This document shows positions 44,805 to 52,765 of a stretch of DNA of 64,000 nucleotides, piece after piece. The notes beneath the pieces were generated by a model, which was not told the DNA's origin, did no database searches, and saw nothing but the letters and a program-made list of their open reading frames with translations. The position numbers were made by a program, and so were the translations under genes. Position 1 is the first letter of the stretch. Each line of letters starts with the position of its first letter. Source of the stretch: SVFI01 sp964519385 (lineage in GTDB: Bacteria > Bacillota > Clostridia > Lachnospirales > Lachnospiraceae); the NCBI GenBank assembly GCA_964519385.1, contig CAZFLR010000001.1, positions 219,342 to 283,341 of the forward strand, read 5' to 3'.

Positions 44805-45695
44805 TTACGGAACTATGATTTCAACCGCCTGCATTTCGTTCTGTACGTGCACTTTTCGCTGATGTCCGCCATATTCTCCGTCCAGTGTCCACGGAACCTC
44901 GTCTTCACTCTCAAAAGTAATCCGTGACGTTTTAAAGCAGTACATACAATCCGCATCCACATCCCGTCTTACGAGGGCTGCCATCAACTGATTGAGCTGA
45001 CTGACATTTTTCGGTTTTTTGATGAGCGTCACCTCAAATACTCCGTCATCCAGCTTTACCTTCCGACCCGTAATGTTCTTAAATCCGCCGACTGAGAAGG
45101 AATTCGTAATCATTCCGTACATAAAATCGTCCTCTATCACGGTTCCGTTCGCCTCAAATTTCATATGATAAGAAGGGTAATGGTTTAATCGCTTTGCCCC
45201 CTCCAGCAGATATGCCATATGACCGAGCACGTTTTTCATGTTCTGATCCGTGAGATAGGAGACATCCGTAAACAGACCAAACGCTGCGATATAGATAAAA
45301 GCATCTCCGTTGAAGGTACCAATGTCACATGCAAACGGTTTTCCCTCCACAATGGCACGGGCTGCATGCAACATTGTACGCGGAATTTTCAGACTTCTTG
45401 CAAAATCATTCGTCGTGCCGGCCGGAACATAGCCTATCGGAATCCGGTTTTCCCTCTGCATCATTCCGGTTACAACCTCATCAATCGTTCCATCACCGCC
45501 GCTGCACACGAGAAGATCAAATCTTCCCGCCTTATCGGTGGTCGCCTGTATCGCATCGCCCTTTTTCTGGGTCGGCTGGGCTGTCACCTCATATCCTGCC
45601 TTTGTAAAAATATCTACAATATCAAGAAGATTACTCCGTATATTAGCCTTTCCCGCATGCGGATTGTATATAAACAGCATCTTCTTTTCATCCAT
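44805..45695 (-). CDS. Diacylglycerol/lipid kinase family protein (YegS/DgkB-like)
   Basis: 296 residues. The catalytic ATP-binding core is clear: FIYNPHAGKANIR near 7-19, CSGGDGTIDEVV near 63-74 (GGDGT motif) and GYVPAGTTNDFARSL near 88-102. The C-terminal beta-sandwich ends VPWTLDGEYGG. It phosphorylates a lipid such as diacylglycerol at the membrane surface. The start is ATG 45695 (MDEKKMLFIYN) behind AAAGGAG; the longer TTG frame to 45719 would cover that ribosome site. It follows the HPr-like gene by 76 bases. Confidence 0.9.
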   Translation of the reverse strand: MDEKKMLFIYNPHAGKANIRSNLLDIVDIFTKAGYEVTAQPTQKKGDAIQATTDKAGRFDLLVCSGGDGTIDEVVTGMMQRENRIPIGYVPAGTTNDFARSLKIPRTMLHAARAIVEGKPFACDIGTFNGDAFIYIAAFGLFTDVSYLTDQNMKNVLGHMAYLLEGAKRLNHYPSYHMKFEANGTVIEDDFMYGMITNSFSVGGFKNITGRKVKLDDGVFEVTLIKKPKNVSQLNQLMAALVRRDVDADCMYCFKTSRITFESEDEVPWTLDGEYGGHQRKVHVQNEMQAVEIIVP

Positions 45696-45771
45696 ATATG
45701 GTCTGCTCCTTTCTGCCAAAAAAGAGGCACCTTCGTGCCCCTTTGCGAGTTAATTTGCTAAAATCCGATTC

Positions 45772-46029
45772 TTATTCCTGTCCACCCAAATACTTTTCAA
45801 TGCTTTCGATTGCCGCTGCTTCATCTTCTCCTTCTGCAACAACGGTAACCTCTTCACCCATATTGAGCCCTAAGCTCATCATACCCATAATACTTTTCGC
45901 ATTGACCTTCTTACCTTCTGCATGAATATAAATTGTGCTGTCATGCATACTTGCCTTCTGAACAAGCACTGCAACCGGTCTTGCTTCCAGACCATGCTCC
46001 AGTTGAATCTTCATCGTCTTTTCGATCAT
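45772..46029 (-). CDS. HPr-family protein with Glu15 and Ser46 (Crh-like)
   Basis: 85 residues with the HPr fold. The active-site motif, normally GLHARP with phosphorylatable His15, reads HGLEARPV, and counting from the first Met the residue at position 15 is Glu. The regulatory Ser46 is present (NAKSIMGMMSLG). Bacillus Crh has Gln15 and Ser46 and works only in carbon catabolite control, so this protein probably cannot take part in PTS phosphotransfer but can be phosphorylated by HPr kinase, whose gene is 3.8 kb away in the same cluster. The order rapZ-whiA-crh matches other Firmicutes. The ribosome site is AGGAGGAATTGAA, 18 bases from whiA. Confidence 0.9.
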   Translation of the reverse strand: MIEKTMKIQLEHGLEARPVAVLVQKASMHDSTIYIHAEGKKVNAKSIMGMMSLGLNMGEEVTVVAEGEDEAAAIESIEKYLGGQE

Positions 46030-46046
46030 TTCAATTCCTCCTAATA

Positions 46047-46952
46047 CTAACCTTTCAGACTTTTAGCAAATTCACCTAATTTTCTTAACCGATGGTTCAC
46101 CCCGGATTTGCCAACCGGCGGATCCAGAAGCTTACCGAGCTCCCCGAGCGAAACCTCCGGATTCTCAAGACGTACATATGCCATCTGCTTCAATGTCTCC
46201 GGCAGTTTCTCAAGACCATAGACATCGCGGATATACTCAATATCCTCAACCTGTCTTGCAGCCGCGCTCACCATCTTTTTGATATTCGCCGAATCGCAGT
46301 TCACCTTGCGGTTTACCATATTGCGGACACCTTTATAAATACGCATATTTTCAAATTCCATGAGTGCCTTGTGCGCCTCAATGATATTCAGAAAATCCGC
46401 AATATTTTCTCCTTCTTTTATATATACAACATAATACTTCTTGCGAAGCACCGTCTTTGCATCCAGATTAAAATCATGCAGCAATCCTTTAATCTGCTCT
46501 GCCTGCTCCTGCTTCTGACAGACAATCTCCAGATGATAGCCCTTATATGGGTCACTCATAGAGCCTGCTGCCAGATATACACCCCTGAGATACGCTCTTT
46601 TACAGCAACCGCTTTTTAAAAGCATCGGACTGATACAGTTTCCGTTTTCCGTCCCTGTCATCTTCAGTGCTTCGGCCACCTTTTCCCTCAGCGGATGCTC
46701 ATCGAGCTTAAGTATATATGTGATATTTCCCTTGGATGCGCTGTTTTGGCGTGCAACCATATCAACGTATATCTTAAATGTTTTCCTTAATAATGTAAAG
46801 CATTTTCTTGCTACAATTTTGTTTTCCGTCTGCAACCGCAGGTTTTCCCGTCCGCAAAACTGCAGATACGCTGCCAGCTCTGCAAGCTGACAATGTCTCG
46901 GGCTCCCTGTCACAAAAAGCAGTTCTTCCTTGATATCCCCCGAAAAAGACAT
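46047..46952 (-). CDS. whiA: DNA-binding protein WhiA
   Basis: 301 residues. A degenerate LAGLIDADG homing-endonuclease-like domain occupies the first 190 residues (YLRGVYLAAGSMSDPYKGYHLEIVC), and a C-terminal helix-turn-helix follows (LPETLKQMAYVRLENPEVSLGELGKLLDPPVGKSGVNHRLRKL). WhiA is linked to cell division and chromosome segregation in Bacillus and to sporulation in Streptomyces. It lies between rapZ (11 bases upstream) and the HPr-like gene (17 bases downstream) in the conserved order. Confidence 0.96.
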   Translation of the reverse strand: MSFSGDIKEELLFVTGSPRHCQLAELAAYLQFCGRENLRLQTENKIVARKCFTLLRKTFKIYVDMVARQNSASKGNITYILKLDEHPLREKVAEALKMTGTENGNCISPMLLKSGCCKRAYLRGVYLAAGSMSDPYKGYHLEIVCQKQEQAEQIKGLLHDFNLDAKTVLRKKYYVVYIKEGENIADFLNIIEAHKALMEFENMRIYKGVRNMVNRKVNCDSANIKKMVSAAARQVEDIEYIRDVYGLEKLPETLKQMAYVRLENPEVSLGELGKLLDPPVGKSGVNHRLRKLGEFAKSLKG

Positions 46953-46963
46953 ATCCGACTCCT

Positions 46964-47827
46964 TTATTTCACCCTGTTGATATCCTTATGAACCAGAGTC
47001 AGTCCATAATTTCCCTGATTTTTCATTTTTTCATAAAGAGCATTGGCTAGCGTTACGCTGCGATGCTTTCCTCCCGTACATCCGATACCGATTACAAGGC
47101 GGTACTTTCCCTCCTTCACGTAATTCGGCACGAGGAATTCAAGCATATCCGTAAGCTTTTCCAGAAAGATGTTTGCCTCATCAAATGACATGACATAATC
47201 CGATACTTCCCTGTCATTTCCCGTCTTCATTTTAAGTTCATCGATATAAAACGGATTCGGCAGAAATCTGACATCAAACACCAGATCGGCATCCAGCGGA
47301 ATTCCGTTTTTAAACCCGAAGGACATTATGGTTATCATGAGGCTATTGTATGCCTCATTCTTCACAAATATTCTGTCAAGCTCCTCTTTCAGCTCTCTCG
47401 TGAGAAGAGAAGAGGTGTCAAACACATAATCTGCCTTCTCGTGCACTCCTTTTAAAATTTCCCGTTCCTTCCGTATACTCTCCTCAATGGGACCATGTCC
47501 GTCAATCGGATGCATACGCCTGCTTTCTTTATATCTCTTGAGCAGAACACTATCACTGGCATCCATGAAAAGCACCTCATACGACACCTTCATCTCCTCA
47601 AGCTGTCCGAGTGCCTTTTTAATATCTCCAAATACCTGGTCGGAACGGATATCCAGACCGACCGCAACCTTGCGTATCTCACTTCCCGGCTGTATCAAAA
47701 GCTCTGCAAAGGTCGGAACCAGCGGAACCGGCAAATTGTCCACACAATAAAACCCGATATCCTCCAGCATCTTCATCGCTGTCTGCTTTCCACCGCCGCT
47801 CATTCCGGTCACCACCACAAAACGCAT
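46964..47827 (-). CDS. rapZ: RapZ/YvcJ-family nucleotide-binding protein, altered P-loop
   Basis: 287 residues from ATG 47827 (MRFVVVTGMSGGGKQTAMKML), eight bases after GGAGG; the longer TTG frame to 47842 overlaps that site. The family ends with the conserved IGIGCTGGKHRSVTLANALYEKM. Members bind nucleotides and, in Proteobacteria, act as an adaptor for small-RNA decay; in Bacillus the role is less clear. The P-loop here is GMSGGGKQT, with Gln where Walker A has Ser or Thr next to the Lys, so nucleotide binding may be altered. It is 31 bases after murB. Confidence 0.93.
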   Translation of the reverse strand: MRFVVVTGMSGGGKQTAMKMLEDIGFYCVDNLPVPLVPTFAELLIQPGSEIRKVAVGLDIRSDQVFGDIKKALGQLEEMKVSYEVLFMDASDSVLLKRYKESRRMHPIDGHGPIEESIRKEREILKGVHEKADYVFDTSSLLTRELKEELDRIFVKNEAYNSLMITIMSFGFKNGIPLDADLVFDVRFLPNPFYIDELKMKTGNDREVSDYVMSFDEANIFLEKLTDMLEFLVPNYVKEGKYRLVIGIGCTGGKHRSVTLANALYEKMKNQGNYGLTLVHKDINRVK

Positions 47828-47872
47828 GTTTCTTACCTCCAAAAAATCCTTCGTAGTCTAAAATTTTATCCC

Positions 47873-48784
47873 CTAAAATTCTCCCAGTCTGACGACCTCA
47901 GGTTCCAGTCTGACTCCAAACTGATTTTTTACCTTCTCACTTACCTCATTCATCAGATCATAAATATCCGATGCTGTTGCATTCCCCAGATTGATGACAA
48001 AGCCGCAGTGCTTCTCGGAAACCTGCGCGCCTCCGATACGATATCCCCGAAGTCCCGCATCCATGATAAGCTTCCCCGCGAAATATCCTTCCGGTCTCTT
48101 AAACGTGCTTCCTGCACTTGGATACTCAAGTGGCTGTTTTTCCCTTCTGCGGCGATTAAATTCCATGCCTTTCTGCATGATTTCTTCCTTATCGCCGGGA
48201 GTAAGCTCAAACACAACCTCCTGCACGATAAACGGGCGATCTTTGATAATGCTTGTTCGATAGCCGAATTCCATCGTCGCATTGTCAAGCTCCATCTCTT
48301 CGCCCGTATGATTTAACACCGTCACGGTCTTTACGACATCTTTCATTTCGCCGTCATATGCCCCTGCGTTCATCACAATTGCTCCGCCGACCGTTCCCGG
48401 TATTCCTGCAGCAAATTCAAGACCTGAAAGTCCGTTGTTTGCAGCCAGCGTTGCGACATAAGGAAGAGAAGCCCCCGACATGGCATAAATCTTATTTCCT
48501 TCCACACGCACATCCGTAAAATGCGAGCTCATGTCAAGAATGATTCCGTGATACCCCTTATCACTGACCAAAAGATTGCTTCCTTTTCCGAGGACAAAAT
48601 ATTCCTGACTGATTTTCCCCAAAAATTCAATCAGCTTCCCAAGCTGCTCCTTATCACTTACCTTAATAAGTACATCTGCCATTCCCCCGACACGGAAGGT
48701 GGTGTGTTGCTCCATCGGCTCATCCCAAAAAAGATCCTCCGGTGCAACTATCTGTTTCAAAAACTCTTTCACTGCCTGATTCAT
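47873..48784 (-). CDS. murB: UDP-N-acetylenolpyruvoylglucosamine reductase
   Basis: 303-residue type II MurB, the FAD enzyme that makes UDP-N-acetylmuramate with NADPH for peptidoglycan synthesis. FAD-binding stretches are LGKGSNLLVSDKGYHGI and GIPGTVGGAIVMNAGAYDGE. The catalytic Ser is in YPSAGSTFKRPEG near residue 226, with a C-terminal Glu region (LEPEVVRLG). It is typical of Firmicutes in lacking the extra type I loop. It is upstream of rapZ, and an intercistronic hairpin separates it from glk. Confidence 0.97.
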   Translation of the reverse strand: MNQAVKEFLKQIVAPEDLFWDEPMEQHTTFRVGGMADVLIKVSDKEQLGKLIEFLGKISQEYFVLGKGSNLLVSDKGYHGIILDMSSHFTDVRVEGNKIYAMSGASLPYVATLAANNGLSGLEFAAGIPGTVGGAIVMNAGAYDGEMKDVVKTVTVLNHTGEEMELDNATMEFGYRTSIIKDRPFIVQEVVFELTPGDKEEIMQKGMEFNRRRREKQPLEYPSAGSTFKRPEGYFAGKLIMDAGLRGYRIGGAQVSEKHCGFVINLGNATASDIYDLMNEVSEKVKNQFGVRLEPEVVRLGEF

Positions 48785-48816
48785 ATTGTCACCTGCTTTT
48801 AAGATTCAAAAGTAAA

Positions 48817-48836
48817 GAAGGACTTTTGGGTCCTTC
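48817..48836 (-). terminator. Hairpin between glk and murB
   Basis: GAAGGAC/GTCCTTC with loop of six, followed on the minus strand by CTTTACTTTTG. The short stem and interrupted U run suggest partial termination or attenuation. Confidence 0.5.
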
Positions 48837-48877
48837 CTTATCTTTTCTTATTTTGTATCATTATTATGCATAAAAGC

Positions 48878-49813
48878 TTAACCAAGTACCAGTTTGGCCG
48901 CTCCGTAAATACCTGCATCATTGCCGAGAGTTGCCAGCTTAAATTCCACATCCCTGCATCCGTGGAACACAACCGGTTTGTAATTCTTTTCAATGTAGGA
49001 AAGAAGAACCTCTCCCGCCTTAGATACTCCGCCCCCGATAACGAAAGCCTCCGGATTGGTCACACATGCAATTGCTGCCAGTCCCTCACCGAGATATTTT
49101 CCAAACTGTTCTGCAACTTCGATGGCAACTTCGTCGCCTTCCTTCACTGCATCCCAGACATCCTTTGCCGACACATGCGCACTGTTGAGTGATGTTGCCT
49201 GCTCTGTTTTGGCGAGAACACGTTTGGCGATTCTTACAATACCCGTTGCGGAAGCATACTGTTCCAAACAGCCTTTGTTTCCGCATCCGCACGCATCCGG
49301 CTCTCCGTCCTGTACGTGGATATGTCCGATTTCACCGCCGGAACCGTTCGCACCCGTAAGCATCTTTCCGCCTATAATAATTCCGCCGCCGACACCCGTT
49401 CCGAGCGTTACCACAACCAGGTCTTCATGTCCCTGGCCTCCGCCCTTCCACATCTCTCCGAGAGCTGCAACGTTTGCATCATTACCTGCCATAACAGGCA
49501 TATCTACCATGGCACTGAGCTTCTCATTTACATTGAACTCATCCCAGCCAAGATTGACGCAGCGATGTACGATTCCCTTGGAATCCACCGGTCCCGGAAC
49601 ACCGACACCGACACCTGCCACATCATCCTTTGCAATCGCTTTTTCTGCCATTTTATCCTCTACTGCTTTCGCGATATCCGGCAAAACATTCTCTCCGTGA
49701 TTTTCCGTGCGTGTTTTAATTTCCCATTTATCAAGCACGTTTCCGTCCGTATCAAATAATCCCATTTTAATCGTGGTGCCGCCGACATCCACACCGAAAC
49801 AATATTTTTTCAT
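48878..49813 (-). CDS. glk: ROK-family glucokinase
   Basis: 311-residue cytoplasmic sugar kinase. The phosphate 1 motif GVDVGGTTIKMGLFD is at residues 8-22. The ROK signatures are VTLGTGVGGGIIIGGKM and the zinc-binding HIHVQDGEPDACGCGNKGCLEQYAS with the Cys cluster, and adenosine binding is at FVIGGGVSKAGE. It phosphorylates glucose with ATP after non-PTS uptake, which fits the ABC-type sugar import in this window. It lies between hprK and murB in a carbon-control cluster. The codon use is biased like that of an abundant enzyme. Confidence 0.93.
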   Translation of the reverse strand: MKKYCFGVDVGGTTIKMGLFDTDGNVLDKWEIKTRTENHGENVLPDIAKAVEDKMAEKAIAKDDVAGVGVGVPGPVDSKGIVHRCVNLGWDEFNVNEKLSAMVDMPVMAGNDANVAALGEMWKGGGQGHEDLVVVTLGTGVGGGIIIGGKMLTGANGSGGEIGHIHVQDGEPDACGCGNKGCLEQYASATGIVRIAKRVLAKTEQATSLNSAHVSAKDVWDAVKEGDEVAIEVAEQFGKYLGEGLAAIACVTNPEAFVIGGGVSKAGEVLLSYIEKNYKPVVFHGCRDVEFKLATLGNDAGIYGAAKLVLG

Positions 49814-49839
49814 TTTATGTCCTGTCTCCTTATATTTTT

Positions 49840-50784
49840 CTATTCGTCTTCTTCCGAATCCCTGTTCTTGGTGAGGGATTCCTGTACTCGCTTATAAAGC
49901 TCCTGGGCTGCATTATATCCCATCTTCTTCTGACGATGATTTACCGCTGCCGTCTCGCAGATCAAAGCAAGGTTACGTCCCGGGCGAATCGGAATCGTGT
50001 GTGAGGTCACCTTATTGCCGAGGTAATCTACAAATTCCTCCTCAAGACCGAGGCGGTCATATTCCTTCTCCTTACTCCAGTCCTCAAGATGAATCACAAG
50101 GTCAATCTGACTTGTCTCCTTGACACTGGAAACACCGAACATGGTCTTAATATCTGTAATTCCGATACCACGAAGCTCAATAAAGTGCTTAGTGATATCC
50201 GGTGCGGAACCGACAAGCGTGTCATCACTGACCTTACGGATTTCAACCACGTCATCCGTCACAAGACGGTGTCCTCTCTTTACAAGCTCAAGAGCCGCCT
50301 CTGACTTTCCGATACCACTCTCACCCGTAATCAGGACTCCTTCTCCATATACATCCACAAGCACACCGTGCACAGAAATACAAGGTGCAAGCTGTACATT
50401 CAGCCAGCGGATTACCTCTGCCGTAAATGCAGATGTTGCCTTTTTCGTCATCAGGAGCGGAATTCCGTGTTCAACCGCCTTTTTGACAAACATCGGATCC
50501 GGCTGAAGCTCACGACAAAAGACAATGACCGGAATCGGATTAGAGAGAAGTTTCTCAAAAATCTCTTCCTTGCGTTCCTCGGACAGTCCGTTCATATAAG
50601 TATATTCCACAAATCCGATAATCTGCAGACGTGTTGCCTCGTAATGCTCAAAATATCCTGCCAACTGAAGAGCCGGACGATTAATGTCGGGCTGCGTGAT
50701 TTTAATGCCCTTCGTCTCGATTTCAGGTGTCAGATTTTCCAGTTTAAACCGTTCAATAATTTTGTTCAGACTTATACTTGCCAT
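49840..50784 (-). CDS. hprK: HPr kinase/phosphorylase
   Basis: 314 residues. HprK phosphorylates and dephosphorylates Ser46 of HPr and Crh according to glycolytic intermediates, and so drives carbon catabolite repression. Walker A GESGIGKS is near residue 155 and the family signature LRGIGITDIKTMFG near 205. The N-terminal domain (1-130) is typical. It overlaps no gene; it is 43 bases after uvrC and 26 before glk. Its natural target here is the Glu15/Ser46 HPr-like protein and any standard HPr elsewhere. Confidence 0.98.
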   Translation of the reverse strand: MASISLNKIIERFKLENLTPEIETKGIKITQPDINRPALQLAGYFEHYEATRLQIIGFVEYTYMNGLSEERKEEIFEKLLSNPIPVIVFCRELQPDPMFVKKAVEHGIPLLMTKKATSAFTAEVIRWLNVQLAPCISVHGVLVDVYGEGVLITGESGIGKSEAALELVKRGHRLVTDDVVEIRKVSDDTLVGSAPDITKHFIELRGIGITDIKTMFGVSSVKETSQIDLVIHLEDWSKEKEYDRLGLEEEFVDYLGNKVTSHTIPIRPGRNLALICETAAVNHRQKKMGYNAAQELYKRVQESLTKNRDSEEDE

Positions 50785-50827
50785 AATCCCTCTCTCCTTC
50801 TTGGTAGAAACTACATGTCTATCTTAT

Positions 50828-52705
50828 TCATTTTAACATACTTGTGTCATGAAAAAAAGCGTAAATTTCCTTGGCGCAGCTTTCATTAATCTCCGGTATT
50901 TCCATGAGCTCATCTATTTCCGCCGCCTTGATGTCCGCAATCGAATCGAAATGTCTCATCAGTGCCTTCCTGCGCGCCGGCCCCACCCCTTTAATATCAT
51001 CCAGAACCGACTTGACATTGGTTTTCCTTCTGAGTGATCTGTGATATTCAATGGCGAATCTGTGCGCCTCATCCTGAATACGCGTGATGAGCTTAAACCC
51101 CTCCGAATGCGTGTCAATCGGAAGTTCCCTATCATGGAAATAAAGTCCTCTCGTTCTGTGGTTGTCATCCTTTACCATACCACATACCGGTATTTGGATT
51201 CCAAGCTTCTTGAGAACCTCCTCTGCTATATGAACCTGTCCCTTTCCGCCGTCCATAAGCAGCAAATCCGGGAATTTCGTAAAGCTTCCGTACATGTCGT
51301 CCTTGCCCTTTTCAAGGTTTTCCTCCTTCTCGGCAAGTCCGTGTGTAAAACGCCTTGTCAGAACCTCTCTCATACTCGCATAATCATCGCTTCCTGCCAC
51401 CGTTTTAATCTTAAATTTGCGATAATCACTTCTTCTCGGCTTTCCGTCCTCATACACAATCATGGAAGCCACCGTCTCAAATCCGCTGATATTGGATATA
51501 TCATATGCCTCCATCCTGTGCGCCTGCTCAAGTCCGATAAGCTGTGCAATCTGCGCCGCCGCACCGCTCGTGCGCTCCTGCTCCCTGCGGATACGCTCCT
51601 TATCCTGTCCGAGAATCAGTGCTGCATTTTTTCCGGCCAGCTCCACCAGCTTTTCCTTACTGCCAATCTTAGGCACCGTAATCCGGACCTTCATGCCTTT
51701 GCGCATGCTCAGCCACTCCTGCAAAAGCTCTGTCTCCGCTATCTCGCAGGAAAGCATGATGGTCTTCGGCAGATACGGCGTTCCTGCGTAAAACTGCTTC
51801 AGAAAGCTTTCCATCACCTCTTCCTGCGTATTGTCCGCCACATTTGTCATATAAAAATGCTCTCTGCCTATCAGTTTTCCGTCACGCACAAAGAACACCT
51901 GCACAACCGCATCCTTCTCGTCTTTTGCCAGTGCGACAACATCCTTATCCTCTCCGTCGCTCTCCGTTATTTTCTGTTTTTGTGCCACAGCCAGTACACT
52001 GTTTCTTAAATCCCGGTATCGCATGGCTTCCTCAAACTCCATATTTTCCGATGCCGTCTGCATTTTTGCCTCAAGCTCCTTCAGCACCGGGCTGTAATTG
52101 CCGTTCAAAAATTCCAGAGCCTTTTTGACATTCTTCTCATAGTCTTCCTTTGATATCGCGCCCACACACGGAGCCGCACACTGATGCATATGATAATTCA
52201 GACAGGCTCTCTGCTGTTCCGGCATTTTCTCCGAAATCTTACGGTTACAGGTTCTTATATGATACAGCTTACAAATCAGGTCAATGGTGTCCTTTACCGC
52301 GCCCGCACTTGTATACGGTCCATAATACCTTGATTTATCCTTTTTCATAAGACGCGAAAAAAGGACTCTCGGAAATTCTTCTCCAAGCGTCACTTTAATG
52401 TAGGGATATGTCTTATCGTCCTTCAGCATCGTATTGTACTTCGGCCGATATTCTTTAATCAGATTGTTCTCCAAAACAAGAGCTTCCAGCTCTGAATCTG
52501 TCAAGATATACTCAAAGTGGTCAATCAGGCTGACCATCTTCTGAATCTTCGGCGATTTTTTCGTACTCTCCCTGAAATAGGAGTGAACACGCCGATTCAA
52601 ATCAATTGCCTTACCGACATAAATGATAGCATCCCCGGCATCGTGCATTAGATACACGCCCGGCTCATGCGGAAGCTTCTTCAATTCTTCATTGATATCG
52701 AACAT
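50828..52705 (-). CDS. uvrC: UvrABC system protein C
   Basis: 625 residues. UvrC makes both incisions in nucleotide excision repair. The N-terminal GIY-YIG nuclease (EPGVYLMHDAGDAIIYVGKAID, residues 14-35) and a Cys cluster (C..CAAPC near 170-180) are followed by a UVR domain (ASENMEFEEAMRYRDLR). The RNase H-like C-terminal nuclease (MEAYDISNISG) and tandem helix-hairpin-helix repeats (DDIKGVGPARRKALM) complete it. Start ATG at 52705 with CAGAGGGCG. The preceding ftsH terminator lies just before it. Confidence 0.98.
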   Translation of the reverse strand: MFDINEELKKLPHEPGVYLMHDAGDAIIYVGKAIDLNRRVHSYFRESTKKSPKIQKMVSLIDHFEYILTDSELEALVLENNLIKEYRPKYNTMLKDDKTYPYIKVTLGEEFPRVLFSRLMKKDKSRYYGPYTSAGAVKDTIDLICKLYHIRTCNRKISEKMPEQQRACLNYHMHQCAAPCVGAISKEDYEKNVKKALEFLNGNYSPVLKELEAKMQTASENMEFEEAMRYRDLRNSVLAVAQKQKITESDGEDKDVVALAKDEKDAVVQVFFVRDGKLIGREHFYMTNVADNTQEEVMESFLKQFYAGTPYLPKTIMLSCEIAETELLQEWLSMRKGMKVRITVPKIGSKEKLVELAGKNAALILGQDKERIRREQERTSGAAAQIAQLIGLEQAHRMEAYDISNISGFETVASMIVYEDGKPRRSDYRKFKIKTVAGSDDYASMREVLTRRFTHGLAEKEENLEKGKDDMYGSFTKFPDLLLMDGGKGQVHIAEEVLKKLGIQIPVCGMVKDDNHRTRGLYFHDRELPIDTHSEGFKLITRIQDEAHRFAIEYHRSLRRKTNVKSVLDDIKGVGPARRKALMRHFDSIADIKAAEIDELMEIPEINESCAKEIYAFFHDTSMLK

Positions 52706-52718
52706 ATTACGCCCTCTG

Positions 52719-52759
52719 AAAAAAAGGGGTACAAAGAGATGTTTCGTCTCCCATACCCC
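52719..52759 (-). terminator. Rho-independent terminator of ftsH
   Basis: The outer stem GGGGTA/TACCCC (52759-52754, 52731-52726) encloses an inner GGAGA/TCTC stem, with seven U after it. It ends ftsH transcription 14 bases before uvrC starts. Confidence 0.75.
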
Positions 52760-52765
52760 ATATTT

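Noticed and set aside
51041..52009. 322-codon plus-strand frame opposite uvrC
   Set aside because: Shadow of uvrC; composition and lack of a start signal argue against coding.
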